This document shows positions 51,028 through 60,193 of a DNA stretch of 64,000 nt, piece by piece; position 1 is the stretch's first letter; every line of letters starts with the position of its first letter. The translations under genes and the position numbers were made by a program. The DNA comes from JADKAV01 sp963818505 (GTDB taxonomy: Bacteria; Actinomycetota; Actinomycetes; S36-B12; UBA10799), in NCBI GenBank assembly GCA_963818505.1, contig CAWFSJ010000005.1:1302001-1366000 (forward strand), in the 5' to 3' direction. The notes beneath the pieces were generated by a model. The model was not told the DNA's origin and did no database searches. It worked only from the letters and a program-made list of their open reading frames with translations.

Positions 51028-53187
51028 ATGACGAACATGATTGCTTGGGACAAGGACGCCGACGGCATCGTCACTTTGACGATGGACGACCCGGACCAGG
51101 GCGCCAACACGATGAACGCCACCTTCCAGAGCAGTTTCGCTGAGACGGTGGAGCGCCTGGTCGCTGAGAAGGACGACATCACCGGCGTCGTGCTCACCTC
51201 GGGGAAGAAGACGTTCTTCGCAGGTGGGGACTTGACTCTGCTGAGCCAGGCCACTGCGGAGCACGCAGAGGAGCTCACCGCCCAGTTGCAGGACTTCAAG
51301 GCGCTCACGCGCAAGCTCGAGACACTGGGCAAGCCGGTCGTCGCAGCCATCAACGGCGCCGCGCTCGGCGGAGGCCTGGAGATCGCCCTGTCGTGCCACC
51401 ACCGCGTAGCGCTCGACGTCAAGGGCAGCGAGATCGGGCTGCCCGAGGCGACGCTGGGGCTGCTGCCCGGCGGTGGCGGTGTGGCGCGCACCGTGCGGAT
51501 GTTCGGGCTTCAGAAGGCTCTGATGGAGATCCTGCTGCAGGGCCAGCGGCGCAAGCCGGCGGCTGCCCTCGAGGTGGGTCTTGTGGACGAGTTGGTCAGC
51601 GACCCGGCCGAGCTGATTCCCGCGGCGAAGGCTTGGGTCAAGGCCAACCCCGACGCCCACCAGCCCTGGGACGACAGGGGCTACAGGATCCCCGGCGGCA
51701 CGCCCTCGAACCCCAAGTTCGCCGCGATGCTCCCGGCGTTCCCCGCCAACCTGCGCAAGCAGATCAAGGGTGCCCCGATGCCGGCACCCGAGGCGATCAT
51801 GGCTGCGGCCGTCGAAGGTTCACAGGTCGACATCGACAACGCGCTGCTGATCGAGACGCAGTACTTCGTCAACCTCGCGACCGGCCAGGTCAGCAAGAAC
51901 ATGATCAAGGCGTTCTTCTTCGACCTGCAGGGGATCATGAAGGGCGGCAGCCGCCCCGAAGGTTACGAGAAGTACACGGCCAAGAAGATCGTGATCCTCG
52001 GTGCCGGAATGATGGGCGCGGGCATCGCCTACGTGTCCGCACGATCCGGCATGGAGGTCATCCTGAAGGACGTCTCACTGGAGTCGGCGCAGAAGGGCAA
52101 GGCCTACAGCGAGAAGTTGCTGGCCAAGGCCGTCAGCCGCGCCAAGATGACCCAGGAGGCTGCCGACGAGGTGCTCGCGCGGATCGTCGCTACAGACAAT
52201 CCTGCCGACGCCAAGGGTGCGGACCTGCTCATCGAGGCCGTTTTCGAGGACCCAGCGTTGAAGCACAAGGTCTACGCCGAGATCGAGCCTTTCATGGCCG
52301 AAGGTTCGCTGCTGGCCTCGAACACCTCGACACTGCCGGTCACCGGTCTGGCCGAGGGGATCAGCCGTCCCGCGGACTTCATCGGGATGCACTTCTTCTC
52401 ACCGGTGGACAAGATGCCGCTACTGGAGATCGTCGTCGGGGAGCAGACCTCGGACGAGGCGATCGCCAAGGCCGTGGATGTCGCACTGCAGATCAAGAAG
52501 ACCCCGATCGTGGTGAACGACAGCCGCGGGTTCTTCACCAGCCGGGTCATCGGCACCTTCATGGGTGAGGCCGCCGCGATGCTGGGAGAGGGCGTGCCTG
52601 CCCAGAGCATCGAGCAGGCAGCGTTGCAGGCGGGGTACCCGACCGGCCCGCTCGCGCTGTTCGACGAGGTGAGCCTGACACTGGCCCGCCGGATCCGTGA
52701 GGCCTCGCGCGAGGCTGCGGCCGCAGAGGGCTGGGACTTCCCGGACCACCCGTCCTACCCGGTGATCGACTTGATGGTCGTCGACTTCGAACGCGGTGGC
52801 CGGGCGGCTGGCGCCGGGTTCTACGACTACGTGGACGGCAAGCGCCAAGGCCTGTGGTCCGGGCTGGCCCAGACCTGGGGTTCGGACATCGACCCGCTGT
52901 CGATCGACCTGACCGAACTGCAGGAGCGCATGCTCTTCGTCGAGGCGATCGACTCGGTACGTTGCTTCGATGAGGGGGTCCTGCGCAACGTGCCGGACGC
53001 CAACATCGGATCGATCTTCGGCATCGGCTTCCCGCCCTGGACCGGTGGCGTGCTGCAGTACATCAACTCCTACGGTCTGGCGCAGTTCGTCAACCGTGCG
53101 CGGGAGTTGGAGGCCAAGTACGGGCCGCGGTTCGCGCCGCCGGCCTCGCTGGTCGAGCGTGCCAAGACGGGCGAGCAGTACATCTAA
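51028..53187 (+). CDS. fadB: Fused enoyl-CoA hydratase / 3-hydroxyacyl-CoA dehydrogenase
   Basis: A 719-aa multifunctional beta-oxidation enzyme. The N-terminal crotonase domain has the oxyanion-hole segments TFFAGGDLTLL and INGAALGGGLEIALSCHH, and the catalytic Glu region GLPEATLGLLPGGGG. From about residue 315 comes the NAD-binding KIVILGAGMMGAGIAYVSA, and then HFFSPVDKMPLLEIVVG and two C-terminal dehydrogenase domains. Partner of the upstream thiolase. Start ATG 51028 follows TGAGGAGAA. A terminator follows the stop. Confidence 0.95.
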   Translation: MTNMIAWDKDADGIVTLTMDDPDQGANTMNATFQSSFAETVERLVAEKDDITGVVLTSGKKTFFAGGDLTLLSQATAEHAEELTAQLQDFKALTRKLETLGKPVVAAINGAALGGGLEIALSCHHRVALDVKGSEIGLPEATLGLLPGGGGVARTVRMFGLQKALMEILLQGQRRKPAAALEVGLVDELVSDPAELIPAAKAWVKANPDAHQPWDDRGYRIPGGTPSNPKFAAMLPAFPANLRKQIKGAPMPAPEAIMAAAVEGSQVDIDNALLIETQYFVNLATGQVSKNMIKAFFFDLQGIMKGGSRPEGYEKYTAKKIVILGAGMMGAGIAYVSARSGMEVILKDVSLESAQKGKAYSEKLLAKAVSRAKMTQEAADEVLARIVATDNPADAKGADLLIEAVFEDPALKHKVYAEIEPFMAEGSLLASNTSTLPVTGLAEGISRPADFIGMHFFSPVDKMPLLEIVVGEQTSDEAIAKAVDVALQIKKTPIVVNDSRGFFTSRVIGTFMGEAAAMLGEGVPAQSIEQAALQAGYPTGPLALFDEVSLTLARRIREASREAAAAEGWDFPDHPSYPVIDLMVVDFERGGRAAGAGFYDYVDGKRQGLWSGLAQTWGSDIDPLSIDLTELQERMLFVEAIDSVRCFDEGVLRNVPDANIGSIFGIGFPPWTGGVLQYINSYGLAQFVNRARELEAKYGPRFAPPASLVERAKTGEQYI

Positions 53188-53199
53188 GGACGCAATCAG

Positions 53200-53237
53200 A
53201 AGGGGTCGGGCCGTTGGGTCCGGCCCCTTCTTCTTCG
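53200..53237 (+). terminator. Intrinsic terminator after fadB
   Basis: Ten-bp stem AAGGGGTCGG/CCGGCCCCTT (one G-T pair) with a 10-nt loop, followed by CTTCTTC. Good candidate terminator for the fadAB operon. Confidence 0.75.
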
Positions 53238-53242
53238 CCCAA

Positions 53243-53248
53243 TAGGGT
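53243..53248 (+). promoter_or_regulatory. -10 hexamer TAGGGT of the TMEM175-like gene
   Basis: TAGGGT, 7 nt, ATG 53256; leaderless arrangement directly behind the fadB terminator. Confidence 0.5.
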
Positions 53249-53255
53249 TTCCCTC

Positions 53256-53918
53256 ATGGCTTCTGCGTGGACCCGCAACTTCTACCCCCGCGAGGGTGAC
53301 GGTGTGGCCTTCGAACGCGTCATCTTCTTCTCCGATGCGGTCTTCGCCATCGCCTTGACACTGGCGGCGGTGGAGATCGGCATTCCGGAGGTGGAGGGCG
53401 ACCCCAACTCGGTGTCCGCGCTGCTGGACGCGGTCGTCGACAAGGGCCCGGCCGTAACTGCCTTTCTGGTCGCTTTCATCTGGGTGGCGATCTATTGGCG
53501 GGCCAATCACCGGTTCGTGATGACGTTGCGCGGGATGGACTCGCGCTTCGTTCTGGCCACGCTCGTGTACCTGGCCCTGATCGCTCTGCTACCGATTCCG
53601 GCGGGGTTGCTGGGGGAGTTCTGGAGCAACCCTCTGGCGGTGTCGTTGTTCTCCATCTACGCCGCTGCCGTGAGTGCGATGGAAGTTGCCCTGTTCACGG
53701 TGGCCTACAAGGGCAAACTGTTCCTGGCACAGCCGAGCCGGGACTTCGCCCGGCTTCAGGTCCTGGGATCACTCTCGCCGGTGTTCGTCTTCCTCACCTC
53801 GATACCCCTGGCCTTCATCTCCACGAGCATTGCGCTTGTGTGGTGGTTGGTGGGTTCGGTTCTGGCAGGGCAGTTGTTGAGCCGGATGCACGCGCAGGCC
53901 CCGCAGGACCCAAGCTGA
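53256..53918 (+). CDS. TMEM175-type potassium channel family protein (DUF1211)
   Basis: A 220-aa membrane protein with about six helices. The first carries the family signature RVIFFSDAVFAIALTLAAVE (FSDxVFAIA forms the pore in this family). Prokaryotic members are about 200 aa and assemble as tetramers that leak K+. No other domain is seen. The start is supported by TAGGGT 7 nt upstream. The 3' end runs into a tandem array. Confidence 0.86.
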   Translation: MASAWTRNFYPREGDGVAFERVIFFSDAVFAIALTLAAVEIGIPEVEGDPNSVSALLDAVVDKGPAVTAFLVAFIWVAIYWRANHRFVMTLRGMDSRFVLATLVYLALIALLPIPAGLLGEFWSNPLAVSLFSIYAAAVSAMEVALFTVAYKGKLFLAQPSRDFARLQVLGSLSPVFVFLTSIPLAFISTSIALVWWLVGSVLAGQLLSRMHAQAPQDPS

Positions 53919-53919
53919 A

Positions 53920-54061
53920 GCCCGCGTTGCTCCGGCCCCCGCACGACCTGAGCCGGCCCGCGTTACCCGGGCCGCGCACGACCTGAGCCGGCCCGCGTTG
54001 CTCCGGCCCCCGCACGACCCGAGCCGGCCCGCGTTACCCGGGCCGCGCACGACCTGAGCCG
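53920..54061. repeat. 71-bp dimeric tandem repeat (two copies)
   Basis: Sub-units starting GCCCGCGTT at 53920, 53956, 53991, 54027 and 54062 alternate in type: A (36 bp, GTTGCTCCGGCCCCC) and B (35 bp, GTTACCCGGGCCG). The array is therefore AB-AB. It lies between the TMEM175-like gene and an eroded palindrome core. Confidence 0.85.
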
Positions 54062-54076
54062 GCCCGCGTTACCGGC

Positions 54077-54104
54077 GGAGCAAAAACACGCGTGGATTCG
54101 CTCC
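54077..54104. repeat. Eroded core of the palindromic element family
   Basis: GGAGCAAAAACACGCGTGGA followed by TTCGCTCC corresponds to the inner arms and centre of the 68-bp element (GTTAGCGAA, ACAACGCGTGGA, TTCGCTAAC). The outer arms are missing and GGAGC/GCTCC replace the inner arm ends. The centre is intact. Confidence 0.65.
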
Positions 54105-54183
54105 ACGCACGCCAGCCGGCCCGCGGTGAGGCCTGTGCGCGACCGGCCAGCCAGGGCGCCGGCGGGACTCGAGCCGCCGGAGC

Positions 54184-54273
54184 GGCTAACCAGGGCGCCG
54201 GCGGGTGAGGCCGGGCTAACCAGGGCGCCGGCGGGTGAGGCCGGGCTAACCAGGGCGCCGGCGGGTGAGGCCG
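54184..54273. repeat. 30-bp tandem array (three units)
   Basis: Units GGCTAACCAGGGCGCCGGCG plus GGTGAGGCCG start at 54184, 54214 and 54244. A degenerate unit precedes them from about 54145. Each unit begins with CTAACCAGGGCGC, close to the end and flank of palindrome copy 5. No gene is seen in 53,919-54,325. Confidence 0.85.
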
Positions 54274-54325
54274 TGGCCGTGGGCCACCGGGCGCCCCCGA
54301 GCACGGCTCGTGCGACGATCGGGTC

Positions 54326-55615
54326 ATGGATCGCAGTGCCAGCGCCGCCTGGATGCAGCGCGCCCGGACCGTGACGCCGGGCGGGGTCAACTCCCCGGTC
54401 CGCGCGTTCCGCGCAGTCGGCGGCCACCCTGTGTTCTTCACCAGCGGCAGCGGTCCGAGGGTGAGCGACGTCGACGGCAACACCTACGTCGATCTGGTGG
54501 GTCAATGGGGCCCGGCACTGCTGGGCCACGCCCATCCTGCGGTGATCGAGGCGGTCCGCGAAGCGGCAGCGCGTGGCCTCGGCTTCGGCGCGCCCCACCC
54601 GAACGAGGTGGAACTTGCCGAACTGATCACCAGCCGGGTCGCGCCGGTCGAGCAGGTGCGCCTGGTCAGTTCCGGAACTGAAGCCACAATGAGCGCCATC
54701 CGGGTGGCCAGGGGCTTCACCGGCAGGGATGTGATCATCAAGTTCGCGGGTTGCTACCACGGGCACTCCGACTCGCTACTGGCCGCGGCTGGAAGTGGCG
54801 TGGCCACGCTTGGCCTGCCCGACAGCGCTGGGGTCACCAAGGACCAGACCGCCGAAACGATCGTCGTGGCCTACAACGATCTGATCGCCCTGACCGCTGC
54901 CTTCGAGAAGCACGAGGTCGCTGCGGTGATCACCGAAGCGGTGCCCGCCAACATGGGCGTGGTGCCTCCCGATCCCGGGTTCAGCCAAGGCCTGGCCGAC
55001 TTGTGCAAGGCACACGGGGCGCTGCTGATCAGCGACGAGGTGATGACGGGATTCCGCGTGTCGCCGGCCGGTTGGTTCGGCATCGAGCAGATCCCCGCGG
55101 ATCTGTACACCTTCGGCAAGGTGATCGGGGGAGGGTTGCCGGTTGCAGCCTTCGGGGGCCGCGCCGACGTGATGGCCATGCTGGCGCCGGTCGGTCCGGT
55201 GTACCAGGCGGGCACGCTGTCAGGCAACCCAGTCGCGACGGCTGCAGGACTCGCCATGCTTGGCAATGCGGACTACCCGGCGGTGGACGCCGCCGCGGAT
55301 GCGGTGATCGAGATGACAGGTGAGGCATTGACCCGAGCCGGCGTCGAGCACCGGATCCAAAGGGCGGGCAACCTCTTCAGTTTCTTCTTCCGATCAGACC
55401 CTGTGTCCAACTACGAACAAGCCCAGCAGCAGAACACCAAGGCCTTCGCCGCGTTCCACGCCGGGATGCTCGACGCGGGAGTCAGCCTGCCACCGTCGGC
55501 GTTCGAAGCGTGGTTCGTCAGCAGCGCCCACGATGCCCGGGCCCTCGACGAGATCCGGGCGGCGCTGCCGGGAGCCGCTGCTGCTGCAGCACGAGCCCAG
55601 GAGGAGTCGCGATGA
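54326..55615 (+). CDS. hemL: Glutamate-1-semialdehyde 2,1-aminomutase
   Basis: PLP enzyme that converts glutamate-1-semialdehyde to 5-aminolevulinate, the step after HemA. The 429-aa product shows TPGGVNSPVRAFRAVGG, DLVGQWGPALLGHAHP, VSSGTEATMSAIRVAR, FAGCYHGHSDSLL, LISDEVMTGFR and the PLP Lys in TFGKVIGGGLPVAAFGG. ATG 54326 is 6 nt after GACGAT, a weak -10. It leads the haem/cytochrome c block and overlaps the next gene by ATGA. Confidence 0.96.
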   Translation: MDRSASAAWMQRARTVTPGGVNSPVRAFRAVGGHPVFFTSGSGPRVSDVDGNTYVDLVGQWGPALLGHAHPAVIEAVREAAARGLGFGAPHPNEVELAELITSRVAPVEQVRLVSSGTEATMSAIRVARGFTGRDVIIKFAGCYHGHSDSLLAAAGSGVATLGLPDSAGVTKDQTAETIVVAYNDLIALTAAFEKHEVAAVITEAVPANMGVVPPDPGFSQGLADLCKAHGALLISDEVMTGFRVSPAGWFGIEQIPADLYTFGKVIGGGLPVAAFGGRADVMAMLAPVGPVYQAGTLSGNPVATAAGLAMLGNADYPAVDAAADAVIEMTGEALTRAGVEHRIQRAGNLFSFFFRSDPVSNYEQAQQQNTKAFAAFHAGMLDAGVSLPPSAFEAWFVSSAHDARALDEIRAALPGAAAAAARAQEESR

Positions 55616-56253
55616 GCGAGCGCACTACCGTCCACCTGCTGCGCCACGGCGAGGTCTACAACCCCGACAAGATCCTCTACGGGCGGCTGCCCGACTTCCA
55701 CCTGTCGGACCTGGGTCGTCAGATGGCTGACCTGGCCGCGGCAGCATTGAGTGAGCGGGACATCGTCGAGGTCGTCTCGTCTCCCTTGGACCGGGCCCGG
55801 GAGACCGCCGCCCCTATCGTTGAGAGCCTGAATCTGACGCCGATCATCGATGAGCGGATCATCGAGGCCGATAACGTCTTCGAGGGTCAAAGGGTCTCGG
55901 TGGGTGATGGCGTCCTGCGTCAGCCGCGCGCGTGGCGTCATCTCTACAATCCGTTCCGCCCGTCATGGGGCGAGCCGTACGTGGATGTGGCCGCCCGGAT
56001 GCGGGGGGCCGTCACCGACGCCAAGCAGCGCGTCCGAGGTCACGAGACGGTACTGGTCAGCCACCAGTTGCCCGTCTGGATCTCGCGTCTGGATGCTGAA
56101 GGACGCTCGTTCGTCCACGACCCGCGCAAGCGGCAGTGCAACCTGGCGTCCCTGACCTCGCTGACCTTCGACGACGACCGACTGGTCTCGATCGTGTACA
56201 CCGAGCCGGCGGCGGCTCTGTACCCGGCATCCACGAAGGGGGTCGGAGCGTAG
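55612..56253 (+). CDS. Histidine phosphatase (phosphoglycerate mutase) family protein
   Basis: A 213-aa member of the histidine phosphatase superfamily with the catalytic LLRHGEVYNPD, VVSSPLDRARETA and the second His in VLVSHQLPVW. It is co-transcribed between hemL and the cytochrome c genes, a known actinobacterial arrangement, but the substrate is not known. ATG 55612 overlaps the hemL stop and follows GGAGG. Confidence 0.88.
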   Translation: MSERTTVHLLRHGEVYNPDKILYGRLPDFHLSDLGRQMADLAAAALSERDIVEVVSSPLDRARETAAPIVESLNLTPIIDERIIEADNVFEGQRVSVGDGVLRQPRAWRHLYNPFRPSWGEPYVDVAARMRGAVTDAKQRVRGHETVLVSHQLPVWISRLDAEGRSFVHDPRKRQCNLASLTSLTFDDDRLVSIVYTEPAAALYPASTKGVGA

Positions 56254-56835
56254 GTGCGCGCGCGTTTGACGGTGCTCGGGTCGGGGCTGCTCCTGGCCGT
56301 GTCCGTGCTGGCCGGCTGTTCGCAGGAATCGGCCGACGTGGGCGATTCCTCCGGTTTCGTCGCCGGGGACGGATCGTCTGTGATCCTGCCCGTTGAAGAG
56401 CGCAAACCGGCGCCGGTACTGACAGGCACCGATCTCAACGGCAAACCGGTGGACACCGCCGAATGGCTCGGGGCGCCGGGGGTCATCAACGTCTGGGCCT
56501 CGTGGTGTGCCCCCTGCCGCGCTGAGGCGCCTGAACTGGTGGCGGTCAGCGAGCAGAACCCGAAGGTCAACTTCCTCGGCCTAGACACCCGCGACACCGA
56601 CGGTGCTGCCAGGGCCTTCATCGAGAAGTACGGGATCACCTACCCCAACCTGCCGGACCCCAACGGCCAACTTGTCCTGAAGTTCTCCGACAGCCTGCCC
56701 CCTCAGGCCATTCCGTCGACACTGCTCATCGACAGTGAAGGCAGGGTGGCTGGGCGCTTCCTCGGAGCGGTCGAGGCCAGCGAACTCGACTCGGCTCTGC
56801 AGGACCTCACTGCTGAGGCCGGAGGCTCGCCGTGA
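56254..56835 (+). CDS. resA: TlpA/ResA-like thiol-disulfide oxidoreductase lipoprotein
   Basis: Extracytoplasmic thioredoxin-fold lipoprotein (193 aa) that keeps apocytochrome c haem-binding cysteines reduced. Lipobox VLAGC (Cys about residue 22); active site WASWCAPCRAEAPE; cis-Pro in QAIPSTLLID. GTG 56254 follows the upstream stop directly. It overlaps ccdA by 4 bp. It works with CcdA, which supplies electrons. Confidence 0.9.
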   Translation: MRARLTVLGSGLLLAVSVLAGCSQESADVGDSSGFVAGDGSSVILPVEERKPAPVLTGTDLNGKPVDTAEWLGAPGVINVWASWCAPCRAEAPELVAVSEQNPKVNFLGLDTRDTDGAARAFIEKYGITYPNLPDPNGQLVLKFSDSLPPQAIPSTLLIDSEGRVAGRFLGAVEASELDSALQDLTAEAGGSP

Positions 56836-57581
56836 GCGTTGCGGAGACGGTGACCGGCGGTTCGCTGCTGTTGGCGGTGCCCTTGGCGCTGCTCGCGGGC
56901 TTCGTGTCGTTCGCCTCCCCGTGTGTACTGCCGCTGGTGCCCGGGTACGTGGGCGTCGTCACCGGGGTCACGGGTGCAGAGCTTGAGGAACAACAGACCC
57001 CGGCCCACAGCAAGATCCTCACCGGCGTGGGGTTGTTCATCCTCGGTTTCTCGCTCGTATTCATCTCCTACGGTGCTCTTCTCGGCTACGCGGGCGAGGT
57101 CCTGCTGCAGTACCAGGAGCCGATCCAACGGGCGCTCGGAGTGGTCATCATCGTTCTCGGCATCGGCTTCATGGGTGCGTTCCCGTGGCTGCAGCGGGAG
57201 GTGCGCTGGCACGTCTCGCCGAACTTGGGGATCTGGACCGCACCCGTGCTCGGTGTCCTTTTCGGCCTCGGCTGGACGCCGTGCATCGGCCCCACCTTGG
57301 CAGCTGTGCAGGCGCTGGTCTTCTCTGAGGGCTCGGCCTTGCGCGGTGCTTTGCTGTCCTTGGCGTACTGCATCGGACTCGGTGTGCCGTTCCTCATCAT
57401 CGCGCTGGCGTTCCGCCGAATGGCAGGGACGGTCTCGTGGCTGCGCCGGCACTCCCTGTGGGTCCTGCGGTTCGGGGGAGTGACCCTCATCATTATCGGG
57501 GTGCTGCTGGTGACCGGGCTGTGGAACGAGATCTCGGTGTGGATGCGGGTGTGGGCGGGCGCATTCGAGGTGGGTCTATGA
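56832..57581 (+). CDS. ccdA: Cytochrome c biogenesis protein CcdA
   Basis: A 249-aa membrane protein with six helices that passes reducing equivalents across the membrane. It has FVSFASPCVLPLVPGYVG with the first redox Cys and GLGWTPCIGPTLAAV with the second, the hallmark of the DsbD/CcdA core. GTG 56832 overlaps resA; the stop overlaps resB by ATGA. Confidence 0.94.
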   Translation: MSVAETVTGGSLLLAVPLALLAGFVSFASPCVLPLVPGYVGVVTGVTGAELEEQQTPAHSKILTGVGLFILGFSLVFISYGALLGYAGEVLLQYQEPIQRALGVVIIVLGIGFMGAFPWLQREVRWHVSPNLGIWTAPVLGVLFGLGWTPCIGPTLAAVQALVFSEGSALRGALLSLAYCIGLGVPFLIIALAFRRMAGTVSWLRRHSLWVLRFGGVTLIIIGVLLVTGLWNEISVWMRVWAGAFEVGL

Positions 57582-59080
57582 CAACCACGGTCGAACGTGC
57601 GCCCAGCACCGGTGGGCCCCGGCTCGGATTAACTGGCTGGCTGCGCTGGGGCTGGCGCACGCTGACGAGCATGCGCACGGCCTTGGTCTTGCTGCTCCTG
57701 CTCGCCCTGGCCAGTATCCCGGGATCGGTCTTCCCCCAGCGTGGAACCGATGCCGCTGCTGTTGAGGACTACCTCGCGGCCAGGCCGGGTCTGGGTGCCT
57801 GGCTTGATCGTTTCGGGATGTTCGACGTTTTCGCCGCACCGTGGTTCGCGGCCATCTACCTCTTGTTGTGCGTGTCCTTGATCGGCTGCATCATCCCGCG
57901 CAGCTACGACTTCTTCAAGGCCGCCAGAATGCCTCCGCCGCCGGCACCGTCACGGCTTTCGCGTATGCCGGCCTACAGCGAGGTCGTCTGCCAACCCGAC
58001 GCACTGGCCACGGCTGAATCGCACCTGCGCAGCCACCGCTGGCGGGTGCGCCGCGACGGTGACTCGCTGGCGGCTGAGAAGGGGTACTTGCACGAGGTTG
58101 GGAACCTGCTGTTCCACCTGTGTTTCATCTTCCTGCTGCTTGCCGTTGCTGCGGGAGGCCTGTTCGGGTGGTCGGCGAAAGTCATCGTTGTGGAGGGCAA
58201 GGGTTTCACCGGTTCGCTGACCCAGTTCGACTCCTTCCGCAAAGGCCGGTTGGTGAACCCAGACCAGATCGCTCCCTTCTCAGTGGTGCTCAAGGACTTC
58301 ACGGCGACCTTCCAGGAGTCGGGCCAGCAGCGTGGCGCGCCCACGCAGTTCGAAGCCACGGCTGACGTGACCGATCGCCCGGGAGCCCCCACGACCGAGG
58401 AGCTGTTCAGCGTCAACTCGCCGTTGGTTCTGCCCGGCGTCAAGGTGTTCCTCACCGGTCACGGCTACGCTCCCGAAATCAAGATCACCAAGCCGGATGG
58501 CACCGTGATCTTCGACGATCCGGTGGTGTTCCTGCCGCGCGACGGGAACCTGACCAGCGCCGGGGTCGTCAAGTTGCCCGACTCCGAACCCGGCTTCGCT
58601 TTGACGGGACTGTTCCTGCCCACCGCCACGATCGATCCGGTGGCGGGGCCGATTTCGACGTTTCCCAAGGCAAACGACCCGATGTTGTTCCTTGGGGCAT
58701 TCACCGGCGACGTCAAGACGGGCGGCAACGTCTACCGGCTCGACACGGAGAACCTCCAGCGGATCGGCACCACGTCGCTGGCGCCCGGAGAGCGCTGGGA
58801 ACTACCGGACGGCACGACCGTCGAGTTCACCGGTTTCAGGGATTTCGCCAACGTTTCGCTGGCCCATGACCCCGGTCGCTGGCTGGCGCTGGTGGCGGCT
58901 GCTCTGGTCATCGTCGGCGTGACCATGTCGCTGTTCCTGCAGCGCCGCAGGCTTTGGGTCCGGGTGTCGGGGCAGGGCGCTACAGTGGCCGAAGTAGCCG
59001 GGTTGAGCAAGTCCGGCGGCGGACGCGTCCACGACGATGTCCGCGAGATCAGTGCCCTGCTTGAGAAGTCGGAGACCTGA
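57578..59080 (+). CDS. resB: Cytochrome c biogenesis protein ResB
   Basis: A 500-aa component of the system II haem handling and ligation complex. Helices near residues 33-50 (LTSMRTALVLLLLLALAS), 85-105 and 170-190 precede a large extracytoplasmic domain (about 195-440). A final helix comes near 445-465 (WLALVAAALVIVGVTMSLFL) with a cytoplasmic tail. It pairs with CcsB/ResC downstream. Confidence 0.93.
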   Translation: MTTTVERAPSTGGPRLGLTGWLRWGWRTLTSMRTALVLLLLLALASIPGSVFPQRGTDAAAVEDYLAARPGLGAWLDRFGMFDVFAAPWFAAIYLLLCVSLIGCIIPRSYDFFKAARMPPPPAPSRLSRMPAYSEVVCQPDALATAESHLRSHRWRVRRDGDSLAAEKGYLHEVGNLLFHLCFIFLLLAVAAGGLFGWSAKVIVVEGKGFTGSLTQFDSFRKGRLVNPDQIAPFSVVLKDFTATFQESGQQRGAPTQFEATADVTDRPGAPTTEELFSVNSPLVLPGVKVFLTGHGYAPEIKITKPDGTVIFDDPVVFLPRDGNLTSAGVVKLPDSEPGFALTGLFLPTATIDPVAGPISTFPKANDPMLFLGAFTGDVKTGGNVYRLDTENLQRIGTTSLAPGERWELPDGTTVEFTGFRDFANVSLAHDPGRWLALVAAALVIVGVTMSLFLQRRRLWVRVSGQGATVAEVAGLSKSGGGRVHDDVREISALLEKSET

Positions 59081-59081
59081 G

Positions 59082-59999
59082 ATGGCCCAACTGAGCAACG
59101 CCGCCGTGTACGCGTCGATGCTGGTCTACACCCTTGCGCTGTTCGCGTTCGCGGCGTCCCTGGCCGCGCGCCGGGTGCCACTGGCGGCCAAGCAGCAGGT
59201 GCTGGTGGGTGCCGGCGCGCCGAACACCGAAACGCCTGCTCCCGAAGAGCCCGGGCGGCGCAGCGGGAACATCGCGATTTCCTTGACCTGGCTTGCAACT
59301 GTGCTGCTGATCGCGGGATTTGTGTTCCGCGGCCTGGCGGCAGGTCGATTCCCGCTGGGCAATATGTACGAGTTCTCCCTGGGGGCGGCGATCGCGGTCG
59401 CCCTGGTGTACCTGATCGCGGCGTCCCGCAGCGATCTGCGGTGGCTGGGAGTGTGGGTGGTCGGTGCGGTCCTGCTGACGCTCGGCGTGGCAGTGACCCT
59501 GCTGTACACCGAATCGGCGCAACTGGTGCCCGCGCTGAAGTCGTGGTGGCTGGTCATCCATGTCAGCGCCGCGGCCATCTCCGGTGGTGCGTTCACGTTG
59601 TCCGCCGGTTTCATCGGCGCCTACCTGATCCGCCAGCGCGCGGAGGATCGGGAGACCGCCGATCGCGGCCTGGCCTCGCGTTTGCCCAGCGCAGAACGCT
59701 TGGACGCACTCGCCTACCGGACAATCGCGTTCGTCTTCCCGGTCTGGACGTTCGCGGTCATCGCGGGGGCCATCTGGGCTGAGAACGCCTGGGGCCGGTA
59801 CTGGGGCTGGGACCCCAAGGAGACATGGGCTTTCATCACATGGGTCGTGTACGCCGGTTATCTGCACGCCCGCTCCACCGCCGGTTGGAAGGGTCGCAAG
59901 GCAGCTGTGATCGGACTGATCGGTTTTGCAGCGTTCCTGATCAATTACTTCGGCGTCAACTTCTTCGCCAGCGGGCTGCACTCGTACTCTGGCGTCTGA
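59082..59999 (+). CDS. ccsB: Cytochrome c biogenesis protein CcsB/ResC
   Basis: A 305-aa membrane protein with about eight helices that holds haem for ligation. It has the tryptophan-rich WWD-type motif ENAWGRYWGWDPKETWAFIT and conserved His in VIHVSAA and the final LHSYSG. ATG 59082 is used; a GGAG lies 10 nt upstream. It is the last gene of the hemL-to-ccsB operon and runs into a tandem array. Confidence 0.94.
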   Translation: MAQLSNAAVYASMLVYTLALFAFAASLAARRVPLAAKQQVLVGAGAPNTETPAPEEPGRRSGNIAISLTWLATVLLIAGFVFRGLAAGRFPLGNMYEFSLGAAIAVALVYLIAASRSDLRWLGVWVVGAVLLTLGVAVTLLYTESAQLVPALKSWWLVIHVSAAAISGGAFTLSAGFIGAYLIRQRAEDRETADRGLASRLPSAERLDALAYRTIAFVFPVWTFAVIAGAIWAENAWGRYWGWDPKETWAFITWVVYAGYLHARSTAGWKGRKAAVIGLIGFAAFLINYFGVNFFASGLHSYSGV

Positions 60000-60032
60000 A
60001 CGGCCTTGGGGTTTGCCGACCTGGCGCCGCTT

Positions 60033-60192
60033 GGGCCGCTTGAAAACCGCCGTTTGCGCCTCCTGGGCCGCTTGAAAACCGCCGCTTGCGCCTCCTGGGC
60101 CGCTTGAAAACCGCCGTTTGCGCCTCCTGGGCCGCTTGAAAACCGCCGCTTGCGCCTCCTGGGCCGCTTGAAAACCGCCGTTTGCGCCTCCT
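60033..60192. repeat. 32-bp tandem array, five units in ABABA order
   Basis: Exact 32-bp units at 60033, 60065, 60097, 60129 and 60161 of the form GGGCCGCTTGAAAACCGCCG plus YTTGCGCCTCCT. The single variable base alternates T, C, T, C, T. The last unit is followed, after one G, by the palindromic element. No gene is seen in 60,000-60,409. Confidence 0.93.
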
Positions 60193-60193
60193 G

